Origin: JALQTD01 sp965657495
GTDB taxonomy: Bacteria > Bacteroidota > Bacteroidia > Flavobacteriales_D > Sanyastnellaceae
Assembly (NCBI GenBank): GCA_965657495.1
Contig: CBFHPD010000027.1
Coordinates: forward strand, 1 to 64,000
Direction: 5' to 3'
DNA: 64,000 nt
Shown: positions 53,506 to 61,216 of the stretch, piece by piece
Position numbering within the stretch: position 1 is the first letter of the stretch
Layout: each line of letters opens with the position of its first letter
The notes under the pieces: model-generated
The model's input: only the letters and a program-made list of their open reading frames with translations
What the model was told of the DNA's origin: nothing
Database searches by the model: none
Program-made: the position numbers and the translations under genes

Positions 53506-55665
53506 CTAGCGCTTGACCCACTTGGCGTTGAGCCGTTCGCCGGTGGCGAGCACCCACTGCAGGGTGTACGTGCCCGGCACGAGTCCGTCGAGTTGCAAAG
53601 TGGTGGCGCCCGTGCCGCGGTGTTGAGCGACCAATTGCCCGCGGAGGTCCACCACTGCGAGGGTCCAAGCCGCCGCGGAGTGCAGGCCACTCAGCCGCAG
53701 GGTACCGCCGGAGGGGTTGGGGCCGATTTCGAGGGAGGTGGCAGCGGAGGTTTCCGCGAGGCCGTTGGTGGCGCAGACGGTCACGTTGTAGGTGCTCGAT
53801 GGCGCCTCGTTGGGGGTGTTTTCGTCGACCAGGATTTCACCGGTCGGGCCGGTGACGAGGTAGCCGCATTCTTCAGGGAAAACGCCGTTGTTGAAGACGA
53901 AGCTCAAGGCTTGGCCTTCCTCCACGGCAATGCGGGCGCGCGCCTCCGAGAATTCGAAAAATGCTTCGCCGGAGACCAAGCCGGGAATCGTCGTCACCAG
54001 CTCTTCTTCCACATAAATGCCGAGCGAACCGTAATCCCAGCCGTCGCCATAGGTGTCGAACACGGTCACGTCCACGTACCCGCATGTGGGCTCGGGCCTG
54101 CACGGCTCGAGGCCGAAAATGGCGGGGGAGGCGTTGCTGCTGAAGTTACCAGCCCATTGCCAAACCAACGTCCCCTCCGCATCGATGACCTCGAATGCCT
54201 CGCCTTGCACGCCATTTCCCGAGCGGATCAAGTTCACGAGGCTCCCTTCGTCCACCGCAAACGCGTAGGCATCGGTGTAGCCGCCGTTCAGGGTGGCCGT
54301 GGCAACGACCTCGCCGTCGACTTGCACGTACATCGGGGTTTCCCAGCCGTCTCCAGCGTTGTCGAACAGGTTGAGGGTCCACGTCCCGCAGGTTCCCACC
54401 GGGTTCGGGAAGGTGAAGGGCATGACGGCGTCCAGCACATGCACGACCCCGTTGTAGGCGAGCTGGTCGGGGAGTCCGACGGGAGCGCCATTCACCGCAA
54501 TGTCACTGCCCGCGACTTCGATGGTTAGTGCCTCCCCGCCGTAGGAGAGGAGGACTTGGTTGTTGTAGAGCTCGGCAGCGAGCCATTCCGTTTCCACAAT
54601 GTGCTGCTGTAGAATTTCTTCCATGTATTGCGAGGCGAGCAGTGCCTCGACGGAAGTGAAGCCGTTGGCCGCAGCGAAGTCGATCAAGGCCTGGTCGCTC
54701 GGAGCGAACACGGTAAAGGGGCCGGGAGCGGGCTCGTTGTCGTTGAGGACAGGTTGACCGCGAAGGTCGTCGTCGAGGAAGGCATCGAAAACGGCGGACT
54801 CGAACAGCGACAGGTCATCGCGGGTTTGGATCACGTCGAGGACTGTGGCGCTGGGGTAGCCTTCCGGCGCGAGGGTTTGGTTGATGAGGTGGACCACGCC
54901 GTTGTCGGCGGCGATGTCGGCGAGCAGGACCTGGGCCCCGTTGATTTCAATCCCTGCATCGGAGGTGGTGACGGAGAGGGTCTGGCCTTGCACCGTGGGC
55001 AGCTCCATGCCCGCGACCAGGTCGCTCGCTGTATACAGGCCGGGCACGATGTGGTAGGCGAGGGCATCGGGAAGGTCGTAGAAGGCCAGCAAGTCGAATT
55101 GGTTGAGGTTCATCAATTCGCCCACGGCCTCCACGGCCGCGTCGGTGGGGGCAAACACCGTGAAGGTGTCCACGCCAGCCAGCAGACTTCCCCAATAGCT
55201 GTTCAAGGCCCAGCTGGTTTGCCAAGCCGTGTAGCCCTGCGCTTCGAAGTCGAGCTGGGTTTCGTTGAGGAGGTCGGTGAGGGTGTAGGCGTCGACGGTG
55301 ATCTGGCCCACCATACCCAACTGCGCTTGCAAGCCGATGCTCGAGTCAAACTGATACACCCCGGGAACGTCAAAGGTCACGACCCCCATGCACGTGCCTT
55401 CCACCGTTCCCTCCGTGGTGGCCAAATAAAAATCGACCGGGTTCCCGAAAGGCTCCCCGGTCAACGTGTTGGCGATGCCATTCACATCGTGCGTCCCTTG
55501 CGCATTGACGAAGGCCACGCTCTCGCCCGGCGCGATGACCAGCTCGGAGGGGGCGAAATAAAAGTCGGCCACAGCGATGACGTGGTCCGCTTCACATTGT
55601 GACCAAGCTGAAGCCTGGATCAGCAGGGCCATGATGGCCGCAGCAACAAAGTGGATTCGGTGCAT
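53506..55665 (-). CDS. Fasciclin-repeat surface protein with T9SS tail
   Basis: 719 residues from MHRIHFVAAAIM, which begins the signal peptide (cleaved near SAWSQ). Order: a cupredoxin-like domain (about 24-125), two fasciclin domains (about 128-278 and 280-440; TFTVFAPTDAAVEAV and FTVFAPSDQALIDFA, each ending NGVVHxxxxxL), two GDGW beta modules (about 445-530 and 545-640; LFDNAGDGWET and VFDTYGDGWDYG), and a type IX secretion C-terminal domain (about 648-719; LEIGPNPSGG, LDGLVPGTYTL, KWVKR). It should be secreted through the T9SS and attached to the surface, acting in adhesion. The cupredoxin site is degenerate: Ser108 and Gln113 replace the usual Cys and His, while His59 and Met118 remain. 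Confidence 0.9.
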   Translation of the reverse strand: MHRIHFVAAAIMALLIQASAWSQCEADHVIAVADFYFAPSELVIAPGESVAFVNAQGTHDVNGIANTLTGEPFGNPVDFYLATTEGTVEGTCMGVVTFDVPGVYQFDSSIGLQAQLGMVGQITVDAYTLTDLLNETQLDFEAQGYTAWQTSWALNSYWGSLLAGVDTFTVFAPTDAAVEAVGELMNLNQFDLLAFYDLPDALAYHIVPGLYTASDLVAGMELPTVQGQTLSVTTSDAGIEINGAQVLLADIAADNGVVHLINQTLAPEGYPSATVLDVIQTRDDLSLFESAVFDAFLDDDLRGQPVLNDNEPAPGPFTVFAPSDQALIDFAAANGFTSVEALLASQYMEEILQQHIVETEWLAAELYNNQVLLSYGGEALTIEVAGSDIAVNGAPVGLPDQLAYNGVVHVLDAVMPFTFPNPVGTCGTWTLNLFDNAGDGWETPMYVQVDGEVVATATLNGGYTDAYAFAVDEGSLVNLIRSGNGVQGEAFEVIDAEGTLVWQWAGNFSSNASPAIFGLEPCRPEPTCGYVDVTVFDTYGDGWDYGSLGIYVEEELVTTIPGLVSGEAFFEFSEARARIAVEEGQALSFVFNNGVFPEECGYLVTGPTGEILVDENTPNEAPSSTYNVTVCATNGLAETSAATSLEIGPNPSGGTLRLSGLHSAAAWTLAVVDLRGQLVAQHRGTGATTLQLDGLVPGTYTLQWVLATGERLNAKWVKR

Positions 55666-55830
55666 CGTGTGATAACAAGCGGCAAAAGAATTTGGTTCAT
55701 GCTGCATCCACGGTGCCGAACCAACCCGTTTGTTCATTCATCTTTTTCCTCACCCATTCACGATTTGACGTGGTTTTGGCGAGGGCGATCACCAAACACC
55801 ATAATAGGGTATTCGGAGCGTCCGGAGGGG

Positions 55831-55944
55831 TTAAAATCCGGCGTAGAGTGTGGCGATTTCCCCGCCTTCTGCGACGAGGAGCAAGGCCAGCGCACCGGCC
55901 GCGATGAGGAGGCGCCAGGCCCAGCGGGGGAGTTTAGAACGCAT
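55831..55944 (-). CDS. Putative DltX-like membrane microprotein
   Basis: A 37-residue frame (38 if the preceding ATG at 55947 is used) that starts inside the last codons of the SGNH gene and overlaps it by 11 nt, the mark of a coupled gene. Sequence: basic N-terminus (Arg, Lys and two Arg within the first 12 residues), one hydrophobic helix (about WRLLIAAGALALLLVA), then an acidic turn and the C-terminus TLYAGF. Positive-inside rules place the N-terminus in the cytosol and the C-terminus in the periplasm. Known DltX microproteins have one helix and end in F-x-Y-x-x-F, where the Tyr carries the acyl group to DltD; here the last four residues are YAGF, matching Y-x-x-F with Thr for the first Phe. 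Too short for standard gene callers; identity is inference. Confidence 0.6.
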   Translation of the reverse strand: MRSKLPRWAWRLLIAAGALALLLVAEGGEIATLYAGF

Positions 55945-57007
55945 CATGGGCGAGGATTTTTTCGGCGATTTGGGCGGCCCCGAAGCTGCTGTGGTGCTGG
56001 TGGTCGCGGAATGCACCGGGCGTGTCGTTGAGATCGCGGGCGTCGATCCAGGGGAAGGGGGAGGCGCTGAGGATTTGGGCCAAATCCGCTTGCAGCCGCA
56101 CATAACCCGCCTCCGCCTCCGGCGCATGGCTCCGCACGAACGGCGCGTTGAACGGCCCGAGGATGAAGGTCGCCTCGATGCCCCACGCGGCACAGGCCGC
56201 GATGAAGCCCTCGAGCTCGGCGGTCCGGGCCTCCAGCACCGCGGGATCCGAAGCCACGGGCTTGAACCATGCGTCGTGGTGAAAGTCCGCCAGCACCCCC
56301 CGCTCGAAATCGGTGTTCGGGTCCGGAGCGGTCGGCGGTTCGCCTTCCCACGGGCGGACCGGCGTGCCCAGGGGCTTGGATGCCACCCAGCCGCGCAGGT
56401 CTTTGAACCAGGCCTTGCGGGCACAGCGCAACAGGCCGGCGGGGTTGAGGCGCTGGGGCAGGGACAGGGCGGCGCGGCCCTCGGCGATGGGGCGGGCGAC
56501 GACAGCAGGCAGGCCGTCCGTGCCGTGGAGCAGCAGCGGATCCACATACCGCGACCAGTACGTCGGGTTGATGGGGCCGTGCTCCGCGTTCCAGTAGACC
56601 GGATTGATGTAGTAAATCAGTTGCAGACCGTTCAGCTGCTGGGCGTGTTGGGCCAAAACCGGCAGGTGCACGCCCGCCGTCCTTCCCGCTCCCGCAAGCA
56701 CGGCAAACCGCGGCTCCACCCCGTTCAGGAAGTCCGGCCAGTTGCCGCCCGGCAGGCCCGTGGTCTCGGAGGTCCCGAGGCACAGCACGCCATCGTGCAA
56801 CCGCAGCGATTCGAGGAAGTGCGCCACCTCCGCATGGTCGTCATGCCGCCACGCCAAGCCGCTCACCGCGCGGTCCGGGGCCCCAGCCGGCGCCGTCGGA
56901 CGGTACGCTGGGATGAGCCCGGGCCCGAGGATCAGGGCGGCCGCGAGGACCGCCAGGAGGAAGCGCCCGTGGGCGGCTTGGGATGCAGTTTGGCCTGCAC
57001 GCTTCAT
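55934..57007 (-). CDS. DltD-like SGNH hydrolase
   Basis: 357 residues with one N-terminal TM anchor (about 15-34), so the catalytic domain is periplasmic. The nucleophile is Ser80 in LGTSETTG, where DltD has GSSE. The C-terminal catalytic pair is Asp335-x-x-His338 (RDHQHHSS), the DxxH of SGNH/DltD enzymes. FILGPFNAPF near 290 matches the DltD strand before the pair. It probably moves an acyl group from the membrane partner to an envelope polymer. The start at MKRAGQTASQ overlaps the MBOAT stop as ATGA; a longer open frame upstream is rejected for lack of a TM there. Confidence 0.85.
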   Translation of the reverse strand: MKRAGQTASQAAHGRFLLAVLAAALILGPGLIPAYRPTAPAGAPDRAVSGLAWRHDDHAEVAHFLESLRLHDGVLCLGTSETTGLPGGNWPDFLNGVEPRFAVLAGAGRTAGVHLPVLAQHAQQLNGLQLIYYINPVYWNAEHGPINPTYWSRYVDPLLLHGTDGLPAVVARPIAEGRAALSLPQRLNPAGLLRCARKAWFKDLRGWVASKPLGTPVRPWEGEPPTAPDPNTDFERGVLADFHHDAWFKPVASDPAVLEARTAELEGFIAACAAWGIEATFILGPFNAPFVRSHAPEAEAGYVRLQADLAQILSASPFPWIDARDLNDTPGAFRDHQHHSSFGAAQIAEKILAHDAF

Positions 57008-58188
57008 CGCATCACCGCTTGCCACCACTCGGCCCACGCGCCCAGCGGATAATGGAACATTCCCCAGCCCAGCGTGACGAACAGCCACGTGCCCGCCACG
57101 CTCGCCGCCTCATACCCCGGCCCCTGCCACCTCGCCGGCCGCCAGCGCTCCCGCCACAGCTTGTTCACCACAAGCCCCACGCCGTGCCACGCCCCCCACA
57201 GCACGAAATGCAGCCGGTCCCCATGCCACAGCCCGCACACCAGGAACGTCACCACGTACGCCCCCGACGTGACCAGCAAGCGCCTCCCCCGAAGCGCCTC
57301 CCACCGGTTCATCCACCCGATGAGCGGCAAGAACACATACGCCCGCAAGAACCGCGAAAACGTCATGTGCCACCGGCGCCAAAACTCCCCCAAACTCCGC
57401 GATCCATACGGCCGATCGAAGTTCTCCGGCACCCGGAAACCCATCCACCGCCCCACGCCTATCGCGATGTCCGTGTACCCCGAAAAGTCCAACAAAATGA
57501 ACGCGGAATAGGCGGTGAGGGACACCCCCATCGACGCCACGGGCCCCCACCCCACGGCTCCCCAATCCACCGCCCAAGGCCGCACCACCGGCACCAAGAC
57601 CAGCGTCTTGAACGCGCCCAACCCCACGCGCCACACCCCCGCCATCGCCCCGGCCACCTCCACCCGGCGCGGCCGGTGCGCTCCCCCGTAAGCGAAGTTC
57701 CGATACGTGTCGATCGGCCCCGCCAAAATCGTTGGAAAGAAGAACGTGTAGTTCAAAAAGCCCAGCACATCCGACCGCTCGATGCGCCCCCGGCGGTTCT
57801 CCACCAACCAATGCACCCACCGAAACAAGATGTAGGACAGCCCCAACTTCTCGACGCTCAAGACCGGCCCCTGCACCACCGGCTCGAGCGCCCCGTAAAT
57901 CAGCGGGTAGTTCCGCACGCTGAACAACGCCACCAGCCCGCCCACCAAGGCCCCCAAGAGCCCAGCCCGCTTCCGCACGAGCACCCCGCCTCCGTAGACC
58001 AACAGCCCCAGCAGCCCCAGCACAATCAAGGTGTGCTCCCGCACAAGCGTCAGCAACACCAGCACGTTGACCACGAGCAAGGCCATTCCACGCACGTGCA
58101 CGGCCCGCGGCGCCGCCACCCGCAATCCGTTGTAGGCGAGCACGCCAAGGAGGATGCCGAGGAACAGCTCGTAGGATTGGAACAGCAT
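57004..58188 (-). CDS. MBOAT-family membrane O-acyltransferase (DltB/AlgI-like)
   Basis: 394 residues with about 11 hydrophobic segments. Family blocks: FFFPTILAGPIDTYRNF near 149-165 (a DltB phrase), LLDFSGYTDIAIGVGRWMGF near 232-251, ENFDRPYGSRSLGEFWRRWH with His274, and CGLWHGDRLHFVLWGAWHG with His322, the conserved catalytic His of MBOATs. It would move an acyl group from a cytoplasmic donor through the inner membrane to DltD and the microprotein. The donor (acyl-CoA or acyl carrier) is unknown since DltA/DltC are absent from this window. A -7-like box sits 5 nt before the ATG. Confidence 0.92.
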   Translation of the reverse strand: MLFQSYELFLGILLGVLAYNGLRVAAPRAVHVRGMALLVVNVLVLLTLVREHTLIVLGLLGLLVYGGGVLVRKRAGLLGALVGGLVALFSVRNYPLIYGALEPVVQGPVLSVEKLGLSYILFRWVHWLVENRRGRIERSDVLGFLNYTFFFPTILAGPIDTYRNFAYGGAHRPRRVEVAGAMAGVWRVGLGAFKTLVLVPVVRPWAVDWGAVGWGPVASMGVSLTAYSAFILLDFSGYTDIAIGVGRWMGFRVPENFDRPYGSRSLGEFWRRWHMTFSRFLRAYVFLPLIGWMNRWEALRGRRLLVTSGAYVVTFLVCGLWHGDRLHFVLWGAWHGVGLVVNKLWRERWRPARWQGPGYEAASVAGTWLFVTLGWGMFHYPLGAWAEWWQAVMR

Positions 58189-58193
58189 AGCGG

Positions 58194-58201
58194 CGAAGGT
58201 A
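58194..58201 (-). promoter_or_regulatory. -7-like box of the MBOAT operon
   Basis: Minus-strand TACCTTCG ends 5 nt before the MBOAT ATG, so the operon mRNA would start close to the start codon. No clear -33 element. Confidence 0.45.
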
Positions 58202-58220
58202 CGAAGCCCGCCCAGCGGGT

Positions 58221-58263
58221 AAAAAAGAAGCGCCCGACTCCCTTTTCAGGTCATCGAGCGCTT
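58221..58263 (-). terminator. Rho-independent terminator between moeZ and the MBOAT operon
   Basis: On the minus strand an 11-bp stem (AAGCGCTCGAT paired with GTCGGGCGCTT, with two T-G pairs), two mismatches and a further 2-bp closing pair form a long hairpin followed by CTTTTTT. It lies 72 nt after the moeZ stop and isolates the cysM-mec-cysO-moeZ transcript from the MBOAT operon. Confidence 0.8.
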
Positions 58264-58334
58264 ACAAACCAACCAATCCACGAGCAGGTTTACGTGACGT
58301 GTTCGAAGAAAGTTACACGCGGCCGAAATTTTTT

Positions 58335-59489
58335 TCAATACCGTGCGAGTTCGGGCGCCACGGCGGCTTGCCAGCCCAAGATGCCGCCCTCGAGGTTGTG
58401 CAGGTTGGTGAACCCGTGTTCGGCCTCGAGCAGGCGAATGGCCCGTGCGCTGCGGATGCCCGAGCGGCAGTGGACCACCACCGGCTCGTCGCGTGGGATG
58501 CGGTCCACGCTTTCCGGCAACGTGTCGAGTGGGATGAGCACCCCATCGAGGTGGGCGATGCCGTATTCGTAGGGCTCCCGGACATCGATCACCGTGTGGG
58601 GCCGCCCCTCGGCCTGCCAGCGGGCGAGCGCTTCGGGGGAGATGCTGCGGACTGCGGGCTCCGGTGCGGTTTCGGCATTCAAACCGCAGAACTCCTCATA
58701 GTGGATGAGGTCGGATTGGGTCGGGTGGTCGCCGGTCAGCGGGTTGCCCGGGTGCTTGCGGAGCTTGACGGTCCGGGTGGTGAAGGTGGTGGCGTCAAAC
58801 AGGTACAACCGCCCGACAAGGGGGTCGCCCACACCGCTGAGCACCTTGATGACTTCGAGTGCCTGAAGCGATCCGAGGATGCCGGGCAGCACGCCGATGA
58901 CGCCGCCTTCGGCGCACGAGGGCACCAGGCCGGGAGGGGGGGGCGAGGGGAAGAGGTCCCGGTAGTTGGGCCCGCGTTCACCGCCTTTGAGTGGTGCGTT
59001 GAACACCGAACATTGCCCTTCGAACCGGTAGATGGACGCATAGACGTTCACTTTGCCCTCGAGCACACAGGCGTCGTTCACGAGGTACCGCGTGGGGAAG
59101 TTATCGGTCCCATCGGCCACCACGTCGTAGTCGCGGACCAAATCCCGGGCGTTCTCCCGCGTAAAGGCCACGTTGTGCACTTCGACCCGGATGTGCGGAT
59201 TCAGAGCCCGCAACCGCTTGGCCGCCGCCACAGCCTTCGGGGTGCCCACATCGGCCGTGGTGAACAGCACCTGCCGCTGCAAGTTGGTGTCGTCCACCAC
59301 GTCGAAATCCACGATGCCGATGCGGCCCACGCCCGCCGCCGCCAAATACAGCAGCAGCGGACTCCCGAGCCCCCCTGATCCGATGACCAGCACCGACCCT
59401 TCCTTCAGCCGCCGCTGCCCCTCGAGGTTGAACTCGGGGATGATCAAGTGGCGGCTGTACCGCTCGAGTTCTGCCTTGGAAAACGTCAT
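58335..59489 (-). CDS. moeZ: Sulfur-carrier adenylyltransferase/sulfurtransferase (MoeZ)
   Basis: 384 residues. An E1-like ThiF/MoeB domain (about 1-260; VIGSGGLGSPLLLYLAAAGV, adenylate Asp in ADGTDNF, catalytic-loop Cys192 in VPSCAEGGVIGV) is fused to a rhodanese domain (about 285-384; persulfide Cys341 in HCRSGIRSA). The PSCAEGGV block is the MoeZ/MOCS3 form. It activates the carrier's C-terminal Gly with ATP and loads sulfur to give a thiocarboxylate. Its start overlaps the cysO stop (ATGA-type), so both are made together. Cytosolic. Confidence 0.94.
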   Translation of the reverse strand: MTFSKAELERYSRHLIIPEFNLEGQRRLKEGSVLVIGSGGLGSPLLLYLAAAGVGRIGIVDFDVVDDTNLQRQVLFTTADVGTPKAVAAAKRLRALNPHIRVEVHNVAFTRENARDLVRDYDVVADGTDNFPTRYLVNDACVLEGKVNVYASIYRFEGQCSVFNAPLKGGERGPNYRDLFPSPPPPGLVPSCAEGGVIGVLPGILGSLQALEVIKVLSGVGDPLVGRLYLFDATTFTTRTVKLRKHPGNPLTGDHPTQSDLIHYEEFCGLNAETAPEPAVRSISPEALARWQAEGRPHTVIDVREPYEYGIAHLDGVLIPLDTLPESVDRIPRDEPVVVHCRSGIRSARAIRLLEAEHGFTNLHNLEGGILGWQAAVAPELARY

Positions 59490-59773
59490 GGCTGCGCAGG
59501 AATTCCGCCGGCGATGGCCGGGATGATGCTGATGTCGGTGCCGGTGTCCACCGGCGTGTTCACGCCTTCAAGCGCCTCGATGTCCTCGTCCTCGACGTAC
59601 ACGCGGATGAAGTGACGCAGGGTGCCATCGGCATCGAAGAGGTGGGGCTGCAGGCCCGGGTGCGCTTCGGCGAGCGCGTTCAAGACGCCGCCCACGTGGG
59701 GGGCGTCGGCGACAAACGTAGCGGCTCCGGCAGTGAACTTGCGGAGCGGGGTAGGGATGATGAGTTGTGCCAT
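59486..59773 (-). CDS. cysO: CysO/MoaD-like sulfur-carrier protein with C-terminal extension
   Basis: 95 residues of ubiquitin-like fold. The core phrases (FIRVYVEDEDIEALEG, DISIIPAIAGG) match CysO of Mycobacterium, in which the protein ends at Gly-Gly. Here Gly89-Gly90 is followed by five more residues, IPAQP. The Gly must be freed before MoeZ can adenylate it, and the next gene (mec) encodes a JAMM peptidase that could do so. It would carry the thiocarboxylate that CysM uses to make cysteine. The start at MAQLIIPTP is chosen because family members begin with this strand. Confidence 0.9.
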   Translation of the reverse strand: MAQLIIPTPLRKFTAGAATFVADAPHVGGVLNALAEAHPGLQPHLFDADGTLRHFIRVYVEDEDIEALEGVNTPVDTGTDISIIPAIAGGIPAQP

Positions 59774-59777
59774 GGGA

Positions 59778-60251
59778 TCATGGGTTTGAGGTGGATAAAC
59801 GAGGGGAAACAGCTGCACCTTCGCGCAGCAGAAACAAGGGCTCTTCCTGAAAGAAGCGCCCGGAATCGCTCAACTGCCAGGAGCGCGCGTGGTGCACGCC
59901 TTCCGGGTAGACCGAAGCGATGAGGTAGGAAAAGAAGGGCAGGGCCACGCGGAGGTCGTGGATGCTTGGCACCGCCGGATGGCGCGGGTGGCTGTGGTAA
60001 ATGCCAAGCAGTTGCCGGCCCGTGGCAAGGGCGCGCCGTTCCGCGCGCAGGTAATCGCGCTCGGTGATGGCAAAGCGCCGCCGTTGGTCGCCGGTTTGGG
60101 CATTGTCAACGGGCAGGGCCTCGGTGATGTGCCGCCCTTGCGCACCTTCCAGGCCAAACAAAAACCCGCAGCACTCATTCGGAAACGCCCGTTCCGCATC
60201 CGCCCGCACCGCATCCCACGCGCCCGGCTCGAAGTTCAATCGCGCTTTCAT
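59778..60251 (-). CDS. mec: Mec-type JAMM metallopeptidase
   Basis: 157 residues. JAMM zinc motif HSHP...S...D: His86, His88, Ser96 and Asp99 (YHSHPRHPAVPSIHDL), with the conserved Glu26 in PNECCGFLFG. In the Mycobacterium pathway Mec+ cuts cysteine from the CysO-Cys adduct. Here it could also trim IPAQP off the carrier. The long minus-strand open frame containing it is mostly a shadow of cysM; the real start (MKARLNFEPG) overlaps the cysM stop as ATGA. Cytosolic. Confidence 0.92.
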   Translation of the reverse strand: MKARLNFEPGAWDAVRADAERAFPNECCGFLFGLEGAQGRHITEALPVDNAQTGDQRRRFAITERDYLRAERRALATGRQLLGIYHSHPRHPAVPSIHDLRVALPFFSYLIASVYPEGVHHARSWQLSDSGRFFQEEPLFLLREGAAVSPRLSTSNP

Positions 60252-61159
60252 GACAGCCGAGCCAAGGTGTGGTGGTACTTGCTCGCATCGTCGGCCAACA
60301 CGGTGACCACCACGCCCCGGTCGAGCCGCTCCGCCACGGCCACCGCCCCGGCGACGTTCGCGGCGGCCGACGGCGACAGCAGCAGCCCAGCAACCTTCGC
60401 CGCGCGCCGCATCATGGCGTAGGCGGCGTCGGTGGAGACCGCTTCGAAGGCGTCCGCGAGGGCCGCGTCGAAGATGCCGGGAACCCGGGCGGTTTCGAGG
60501 TGCTTCCAACCTTCGAGGCCGTGCAGCGCGGTTTCGGGTTGCAGGCCGATGCACGTCACGTCGCCGCGGCTGCGCAGGCCCCGGGACGTTCCGGTGAAGG
60601 TCCCGGTGGTGCCGAGCCCTGCCACGAAATGCGTGATGCGGCCGGCGGTTTGGGCCCAAATCTCCGGAGCGGTCGACGCCTCGTGCGCCCGCCAGTTCGC
60701 ATCGTTGTTGTACTGGTCGACGTAGGCGTAGCGGTCGGGCGCTGCGGCTACGAGTTGGCGGGCGGCATCTTGCGCGCCTTCGGTGGCTTCGAAGGGGCTG
60801 GTCAGGTGCAGTTCGGCACCGAGCCATTGCAGGATACGCTTCCGTTCGGGGGAAGCGTTTTCCGGCATGCACAGGGTTAGCGGGATGCCAGCGGCCGCGC
60901 AGCATGTGGCGTAGGCGATGCCGGTGTTGCCGCTCGTGGCATCGAGCACACGGCGCCCCTCGAGGTGCGGGGCGACCTCGGTCAGGATGGCGTGGGCAGC
61001 GCGGGCTTTGACGCTGCCGCCAAGCTGCTGCCATTCGACCTTGGCGTGGATTTCGACCTTGGGGTGGGGCTCGAGGGCGTGGAGCCGAAGGAGCGGCGTG
61101 TTGCCGACGTGGGCTTGGAGGTGTTGGAGCCGGGTGAGCGGCGATGACGGAGGGTGCAT
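60248..61159 (-). CDS. cysM: O-phosphoserine/CysO-dependent cysteine synthase
   Basis: 303 residues, a PLP enzyme of the cysteine synthase fold. PLP-Lys is Lys51 in GGSVKARAA; SGNTGIA near 96 and FVAGLGTTGTFTGT near 180-193 are the substrate and phosphate loops. ASTAPEIW fits the B-type/CysM subgroup. With cysO, mec and moeZ in the same operon it most likely uses CysO-thiocarboxylate as sulfur donor, with O-phosphoserine or O-acetylserine as acceptor; the acceptor cannot be decided here. Cytosolic. The short region upstream contains the rodA terminator. Confidence 0.92.
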   Translation of the reverse strand: MHPPSSPLTRLQHLQAHVGNTPLLRLHALEPHPKVEIHAKVEWQQLGGSVKARAAHAILTEVAPHLEGRRVLDATSGNTGIAYATCCAAAGIPLTLCMPENASPERKRILQWLGAELHLTSPFEATEGAQDAARQLVAAAPDRYAYVDQYNNDANWRAHEASTAPEIWAQTAGRITHFVAGLGTTGTFTGTSRGLRSRGDVTCIGLQPETALHGLEGWKHLETARVPGIFDAALADAFEAVSTDAAYAMMRRAAKVAGLLLSPSAAANVAGAVAVAERLDRGVVVTVLADDASKYHHTLARLS

Positions 61160-61188
61160 GAGCGAAGGGGTTGGAAATGTTGGGCAAC

Positions 61189-61216
61189 AAAAAAGGCCCG
61201 CACTTGCGTGGGGCCT
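61189..61216 (-). terminator. Rho-independent terminator of the mrdA-rodA operon
   Basis: Minus-strand stem AGGCCC-CAC/GTG-C-GGGCCT (6 plus 3 bp with a bulged base) and a GCAA loop, then six T. It lies between rodA (ends 61400) and cysM (starts 61159), so cysM needs its own promoter in the following 30 bp. The rest of the gap, 61217-61399, holds nothing I can support. Confidence 0.8.

Noticed and set aside
59486..59773. Molybdopterin synthase MoaD instead of CysO
   Set aside because: No moaE or other molybdopterin genes nearby; cysM and mec in the same operon, and the sequence resembles CysO.
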